Shown here piece by piece: positions 58,402-64,000 of a stretch of 64,000 nt of DNA. The position numbers and the translations under genes were made by a program. The stretch spans positions 124,001 to 188,000 of the forward strand of contig JAKSZP010006625.1 of assembly GCA_022478985.1 (NCBI GenBank), in the 5' to 3' direction. The stretch's first letter is position 1. Each line of letters starts with the position of its first letter. Source of the DNA: Massospora cicadina (Eukaryota > Entomophthoromycota > Entomophthoromycetes > Entomophthorales > Entomophthoraceae). Below the pieces are notes generated by a model. The model was not told where the DNA came from. It made no database searches and saw only the letters and a program-made list of their open reading frames with translations.

Positions 58402-59040
58402 TAAATAATTATTTTAACTATATATGAAAAATTAGACAATGTCTAGCAGGATAATAAGATTTCACATAATATAATTAAAGCAATTAAAATTTTACTGCAA
58501 GCAAATCTGCAGGAAATAGCTAGTATAAAAAACAATCATATAGTGCATATCAGGATGGTATTGAGATGTTTTTGGAATTTTTGCTTTCTATAAACATATA
58601 GTAAAAAATAAAATAAACAAAGGGATTAACTTGAAATATCAATAAAAAGTGCTATTTCTTTGTACCATATCAAACTAATATACACAATGCGACAACCAGG
58701 AAATTTTGATAAATTTTATTATGATAAAGAAAAGGTTTTCTAGGAAATATGTTTAAGTTTATAAAGCCTAATATTTTTTATATAACATATGAACAAATAA
58801 ACACCGATTTAAAATACTGTCTCTAGTGTATACAAAAAAGTGAAAAAAACGCTTAAATATGTAAATAATTAGCTCACCTAAATTAAGTTGACTAAATCGT
58901 TTCTTATACTTTGAACTAGATTTATTGGATGCTAGATCTGTTACAAATTCATTCGAAATGAAATTGAACTTGATTTAATAAAGAGGCTAGTCAACCAATG
59001 AAAAAGTTAATGACCATTAGGTTTATGTTAACAGGTGTAT
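58402..59040. other. AT-rich spacer upstream of the eL19 gene
   Basis: No gene or repeat recognised. The promoter of the eL19 gene must lie here or in the next 45 bases. A pyrimidine-rich CTCTCTTTC at about 59054 lies shortly before the start codon, similar to tracts common in ribosomal protein gene promoters. Confidence 0.5.
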
Positions 59041-59085
59041 CATAATGAGTTAACTCTCTTTCACGAATATCAATCTTTCGTAAAA

Positions 59086-59843
59086 ATGTAAGTAAAAACT
59101 TCCTAGTAGAACTGCATACAAGCATTCTTAAAAACACAAATTAAATTCACAGATAGGGCTAATCTGCGTATCCAAAAACGCTTGGCCGCTAGTATCCTCA
59201 AATGTGGTAAAAGAAAGATTTGGCTTGATCCCAGTGAGACCACCGAGCTTGCTAAGGCCAATTCTCGACAAACCGTCAGAAAATTGATTAAAGATGGTCT
59301 TGTCATCCGCAAGCCCACTGCCATTCACTCTCGTTTTAGAGTTCGGGTTAGGGCTGAAGCTAAGCGTAAGGGTCGTCACTCTGGCACTGGCAAGCGCCGC
59401 GGTACCGCTGAAGCTCGCATGCCTTCCAAAATCATCTGGATGCGTAGACAACGTGTCCTTCGTCGTCTTTTACGCAAATATCGTGAGGCTGGAAAAATTG
59501 ATAAGCATTTGTAAGTTATCATGCAGAGAACTCGACTAACTTTTAGATATCATTCTCTTTACCTTAAGTCAAAGGGTATTGTATTTAAAAACAAGCGCGT
59601 TTTGATGGAATATATCCACAAGGCTAAGGCTGAGAAAGCTCGTGCTAAGCTTCTTGCGTAAGTTTACGTCATTTTACTAATCTAAATGTTATCAGTGATC
59701 AGGCTGAGGCTCATCGCGTTAAGACTCGGGCGGCTAGAGAACGTCGTACCGAACGTCTTGTTTCTAAAAAGGAATCTTTATTAGGCCTTACTAAAGAAGA
59801 GAAGCAATCTGATGCCAAGGGTCCCCAGAAATCTAAGAAATAA
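59086..59843 (+). CDS. RPL19: 60S ribosomal protein eL19, four exons
   Basis: Structural protein of the large cytosolic ribosomal subunit. Exons by inspection: 59086-59087 (AT of the start codon), 59157-59510, 59547-59657, 59696-59843 with TAA. They join to 204 residues, against 189 in yeast and 196 in animals. Conserved blocks include [102 protein letters not shown] and [15 protein letters not shown]. The C-terminus is Arg- and Lys-rich, ending KSKK. There are no internal stops, and all junctions have GT and AG. Codon use favours T- and C-ending codons such as CGT, unlike the surrounding repeats. It is the only gene in the window that looks functional. The first exon rests on fitting the donor AT|GTAAGT to the acceptor ATAG|GGCT. 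Confidence 0.93.
59088..59156 (+). other. RPL19: eL19 intron 1, 69 nt, inside the start codon
   Basis: GTAAGT donor directly after AT and acceptor GATAG before GGCTAAT. Splicing joins AT to G and gives ATG GCT AAT. Unspliced RNA reads ATG TAA at the same place. Confidence 0.8.
59511..59546 (+). other. RPL19: eL19 intron 2, 36 nt
   Basis: GTAAGT donor, CGACTAAC branch-site-like motif and TTTTAG acceptor within 36 nt. Removal restores the conserved IDKHLYHSLYLK. Confidence 0.92.
59658..59695 (+). other. RPL19: eL19 intron 3, 38 nt
   Basis: GTAAGT donor, TACTAAT branch-like motif, ATCAG acceptor. Removal restores [18 protein letters not shown]. Confidence 0.92.
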
Positions 59844-61763
59844 AGCGGATATATTTGGGTGTAATTTTTGCTATATAAATGCTTAATGATTTGAACGTTA
59901 AATTTTACTATTTTATAAAAGATGATGCTTAGTTTTAAATTTTTTGCCGTTAATACAAATACTGAATAATTAAACACTATCAAAAACATTTAATTCTATT
60001 TATAAAAAATATTATATAAGCGGTATAGACCGATAAATTTAGTATGATCTTTGATGAGACATTTACTTTAGCTGGTTTTATGTTTATAAATTTGCTTCTT
60101 CTTAATGCTAGCAATTTTTGATCTTATGTTTTTGTTGACTAAAAGGTTTGATGTTTTACAACAGAGCATCTGCTTAAGAAATAAGTTTTATAGTAAAAAA
60201 TAAAACCCCATTATAATAAGTTTAAGTAATATGAGATCTAGGATGTTAAAATTAATTCCAAGGATATTTTATTTAATAAATCTTTAAGTTTATACTTTAC
60301 AGTATATAGATTGCCTTTTAGTTAGTATGTATATTTGGTGCAAAATTAAATTTACGGATCCAAGCGATTTTAGCTAAAATTTGAAATATAATTGTAGATA
60401 GTCTAAATTATCAAATAAAATTATATAACTAACAAAGTTCTAGAATATTTGAAGTTCTAATAAATTAAGACTATCATGTTTTCTAGTCTTGATATGTTAA
60501 AAGAGATAATATAATCAGCATTTCTTTAAGTTTATTTTATCAAGGTAGCTGGTTTAAAAAAAAAATGCTTAATATGATGTAGAAAGTTTTCTTGCTGCTA
60601 GTTGCTTTTATAACAAGTCAAAATCTCTACTTATAACAGACTACAGTTTACTGTTTTATCCATTATTTTATCTGCTGCTGCCCTTTTATGAACACTATTG
60701 CCTTAGACTTATATTTTTTTACTTAACTACCTAGGCAGCTTAAGGCTAGCTCTGCTAGCCTTGCCCTCATCACAATATGCTACCCATGGATTTTGCATTT
60801 TATCTGGTATGTACCTATCTAATCTATCCAATGTAGGCATTGTGCTACCTCAGTTTATAGTCTGCCACTGCCCAAAGACAAATATACCAAATTATCCCCT
60901 TATAGTAAGAAGTTGATCCTTGACTGATGACCAATGTTTTTACTCCAACCAAATTATTCTAAGCCTTTGGAAGTTATTTATGAACTAGTTTTATACTTAG
61001 ATATAATATTGTTATACTGCATATTAATTTATATGATAAATCTGTGCTTTTATAACATGTCTCATATTTCTTCTAACAATTTATAATAACATTTTATTGT
61101 TCTCTACTATCTCTTATTGCAAGCTCTTTACAAGAAACTAAGGCAATTAGAAAGTTGCCCTTGTACCAAATATATCATGTTGAGATTTTTACTGCATGCC
61201 AGATTTAAACCTGTGCACACTTGGGTTATAGTAGGAAGATTTACCACTATGATGTAAACCCTCTTTATAAGATCAATATAAATTCTTTTTTAGATTTTAT
61301 AATTTTTTGTGTTCTGGTAAGAAAGTTAACTTAATGACCTTTAGTTTAATATACTAGCCTCAATCATTATAATACCTAGACCTTTATTTATTTCTTGGAT
61401 ATATCACAAGTATAGCTTATAAAAAAGCCCATGTTTTCAAATTAGAGGTTAGTATGTAAGACATTATTTAGATTATATAGCCCATTATATTTACTTATTT
61501 TATAAAATAAAGGAAGGCAAAAAGTATTAAATGATATAATGTTAATTTCTTAATGTCAGAGTTGGAAGGTTAATCTATTTTTATGGATTAATTCTTCATC
61601 CAGTCCAAAAAAAAAGTGTAGCTTATAATAAATTCCTATAGTTATAGAAGTTTCTTTTTGATATAGAAATTTAGCTGATAAATTAATGGCACTAATTATA
61701 ATAACAAATTTTTTGTTATGTTAAATAGTGATCTTATTTTATGTTTTGTATGACCATATAAGG
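59844..61763. other. AT-rich spacer downstream of the eL19 gene
   Basis: No gene or element recognised. A somewhat less AT-rich patch at 60720-60960 may be an old repeat fragment, but nothing identifies it. Confidence 0.5.
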
Positions 61764-62374
61764 TGTTGTGAATCTATATGATTGGATGACAAGCCACAAT
61801 TATGATTAACGAACTATTGGAGGAATTCTGCCAAAGATTCAATGGACAGAATCTGCCAAGGATGTTTCAGAGCTATATTTATTCAATCACCTTAGGATGT
61901 GGTGATAATGGGTTATAATGGGTCATATTAGATTGCCTTCAAAATAGAGTGATAAGGTGATGTCAACATTTGACAAAAATATAATTTAGATTGCCTCAAA
62001 TCAGGGCAATAAAGAATTGAAGAACAACAAGCCAAAACCAATGAGAATATGGTGGAATGAATAAACTAAGCAAAATAGTTGGTACCAACTGGGGTCACTG
62101 GGATATCACAATATGAAGGGATTGACAGGGAGGTTTGGAGAGAGGAAAGAAAAAGGAAGTAAGAGGGAGCAGACTAGAAGAGATCCGCTGAGTTTATTAT
62201 ATTAAAATAAAGAAGTGTTTGGGGGAAAATTTCTCCCATTTTATTATAATTGTTTGTCTACAAGTGTCCTGAGGAACCATCAATTGTCCTATCATCCATT
62301 CCAATTGTTCAGTGGGCATAACCCTGTGCAAAAAACCCTTTGGTGGATATATAGAGAATTACTGAAATTCAACA
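61764..62374 (+). repeat. G6 5' LTR
   Basis: TGTTGTGAATC to AAATTCAACA, with perfect inverted ends TGTTG/CAACA and a TATA-like TTATTATATTAAAATAAAG region near 62195. The second LTR is outside the window, so it is identified by the adjoining PBS. Confidence 0.75.
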
Positions 62375-62377
62375 GTG

Positions 62378-62395
62378 TGTGCTCACTACAGGGGG
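62378..62395 (+). promoter_or_regulatory. G6 tRNA primer-binding site
   Basis: TGTGCTCACTACAGGGGG, three bases after the LTR; same consensus as in the other gypsy elements. Confidence 0.8.
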
Positions 62396-62414
62396 CCCAT
62401 TGATCAATTACAAT

Positions 62415-63822
62415 ATGATGAAAACTCAGTCACCAGCTATGTTGCATCCAGGTTGCTTTGATAAGAAATCTGCACAACATGCTGGGCCCATTGCATATGA
62501 GGAGCTAAAACTTTCATTCTTACTGTGCTCAAAAGACAAGATGAGTTGCTCCAGGAGTTTATGGTGATAAGCTGCTGCCACTTGATCACAAAGGAAATAT
62601 TTATGGGTTCTTTTAATGATTTGAGTTTGTAACTGGAGGAACTTTAGATCAGCAGAGGGTGAAACTATTGATCTCCTCCTTGAATGTCAGAAATGCTGAT
62701 CAAGTCATTTGTTGCCTTTCAGATAGTTCCTTTACATACCAAGAAGTTAAGGAGATGGTGCTGCAGTTGTTTGGTGGAACTGCAAAGATGTCACAGCAGA
62801 AAGCTGAGTTCTTAACCATCAGGTTTCAGAAAAATGAGACCCTCACTGCATTTGATGAGTGATTTATGATGGAAGCTCACATGTTGATTGGGGCAGGGAT
62901 TTTATATGAAGTTGATGTGTGCATTGCAATGGCCTCAGCGGTGAAGCCATACCCTGAGCTTTACAATGTCATGGCCCCATTGTTGAAGGATGATGTACCT
63001 CTTCTTAAACTTGTTCAGTTTGTACATTGCTTAGCTGTACCTTTCCCTCCACCCAATAAAGAACAGATTCACACTGTCACTGTTGTCAACCCTAATCATG
63101 TGGGGGGAATCAACCAGTCAGTGCGGGTTCCACCAGGTTATTCACCGCAGTCCAACGTCCATTGCATAACTGCCAATCAACAACTGTCTAACTACTGCTT
63201 TGGCCCTACTTACGCTGATCAGCAGCAGGCGTTCTACTGATGTGGGTCTGGTTATGCCAATCCTCTTCAGAACAACCTTCTGATTGGGCCATCTTATAAT
63301 TAAGTACAGATTTAGGTCCTATGGGGTACGTTGTTTTACTTGCAGTCACCCCAGACACATGGGATGAAGGTGCCCCAATTGACAGATCTCTCACATACAA
63401 CAGGATCAATGTTATCAGGGAAAATTCAGAGCAGAGTAGAGTTGGGACTCTCTACTTCCAATATCTCTAATTCAAATGTCCCACATGAATCTACTGTATT
63501 AATTGCAGCAGAAGCCTCCCAGTATGATGATACATTTCTCTACCAACAGCCAGTTGGGGGAGTAAATGTGCTGACCCAAGCACAATACAAAGAAATGGCA
63601 GACAAAGAGTCTCTGGAGCGACTGAAGCCTTATGCTTGTCAGCTGTTTGACCAAAGTCTGTCAGAGCAGTTAGAACCATTTGCAGATACTTTGTCCCTGA
63701 GAGGAGTAGATGTTGCCCTTCCAGTGGATGCTATTGTAACACAGTACCCTAAAGTCAGCATGGGTATTATAAGTTTCCTGGGAAAACATGAACCACTGAA
63801 TGTACACATAGTAAATAACTGA
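62415..63822 (+). pseudogene. G6 Gag, with premature stops
   Basis: The main frame runs 62659-63822 with a typical Gag core (VKEMVLQLFGGTAKMSQQKA, FLTIRFQKNETLTAFDE), then a Pro/Gln/Asn-rich stretch (63040-63240) and possibly a knuckle remnant (CGSGYANP). In-frame stops lie near 62860 (TGA after GAG), 63238, 63301 and 63313. The stop at 62860 could come from a CGA codon. An upstream segment from 62415 is in a different frame. Gag would form the particle that packages element RNA. Confidence 0.7.
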
Positions 63823-64000
63823 CATTCATCTTACTCATAGTGCACTTACTGTGACATTGTGGTAGCCAAAACCTGAGTACAAGCTATAATTGATATGGGC
63901 GCTCCTGTTAACATTGTCTCCACTAAATTGGTGGTGAAGTTGTCTTTAAAACCTGACATAGACCAACAGTTGGTGTATGGGGCTGCTGGAGCAGAAACCA
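63823..64000 (+). pseudogene. G6 aspartic protease, N-terminal part
   Basis: The frame of Gag continues: AIIDMGAPVNIVSTKLVVKL, then LKPDID and VYGAAG. This is a retropepsin active-site region, in which the usual Asp-Ser/Thr-Gly is Asp-Met-Gly. Stops lie at 63820, 63838 and 63874. The domain is cut off by the window end. Confidence 0.75.

Larger units (their letters stand above)
61764..64000 (+). mobile_element. G6: Ty3/gypsy-like element, 5' half, runs off the window
   Basis: 5' LTR (61764-62374), PBS, Gag and the start of a protease in the plus direction. From 62659 to the window end Gag and protease share a single frame with only seven stops and no frameshift seen, so it is the least decayed retroelement here. 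RT and later domains would lie beyond 64000. Confidence 0.85.

Noticed and set aside
59128..59451. 107-codon minus-strand open frame over the eL19 gene
   Set aside because: Mirror frame of a strongly conserved ribosomal protein exon.

Overview
The window looks like a stretch of a eukaryotic, probably early-diverging fungal, genome. It is AT-rich and built almost entirely of decayed, nested transposable elements. The only clearly intact host gene is a four-exon ribosomal protein eL19 gene (59086-59843, + strand). Its tiny introns with GTAAGT donors and CTAAC/TACTAAT branch sites suit a fungus, and its protein reads like basal-fungal or animal eL19. The exact taxon cannot be fixed from this sequence.

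Layout. Positions 1-3399 are AT-rich with little recognisable content except two copies of a short A-tailed repeat. From about 3400 to 38837 lies one old minus-strand Ty3/gypsy element (here G0), split by later arrivals: a LINE (LINE-1, 3536-8784), a second gypsy element G1 (about 11184-34360) and a solo LTR (34589-35618). G1 is itself split by gypsy G2 (11728-21186), two solo LTRs, and a second, full-length LINE of the same family (LINE-2, 27303-32722, 14-bp target duplication). Positions 38838-40342 hold degenerate sequence and a GC-rich 450-bp insert. A plus-strand gypsy element G5 (40343-54338, CTTGG duplication) sits in the remains of another gypsy (G7). G5 contains gypsy G4 (about 41718-51468). 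G4 in turn carries a non-autonomous LTR element N6 (44209-46383) and a solo LTR inside its own 5' LTR. Then come a possible solo LTR with tandem repeats (56318-56890), a dead mariner element (57027-58401), the eL19 gene, 1.9 kb of AT-rich spacer, and the 5' half of a less decayed plus-strand gypsy element G6 (61764 to the window end).

How it fits together. Nothing here forms a host pathway. The content is a layered record of retrotransposition, with insertion order readable from nesting and target duplications. Most elements show the parts needed for their own copying (Gag zinc knuckle, aspartic protease, RT, RNase H, integrase, or LINE endonuclease plus RT), but all are broken by stops or frameshifts.

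The most unusual signals are: (1) a family of ultra-short insertions (15-43 bp, A-run at one end) flanked by 10-17 bp target duplications, which look like extreme 5' truncations of one retroposon tail; (2) a collagen-like Gly-X-Y segment encoded in the Gag region of two related gypsy elements; (3) an eL19 start codon split by an intron, plus 36- and 38-nt introns; (4) one primer-binding-site consensus shared by six gypsy elements of different LTR families.
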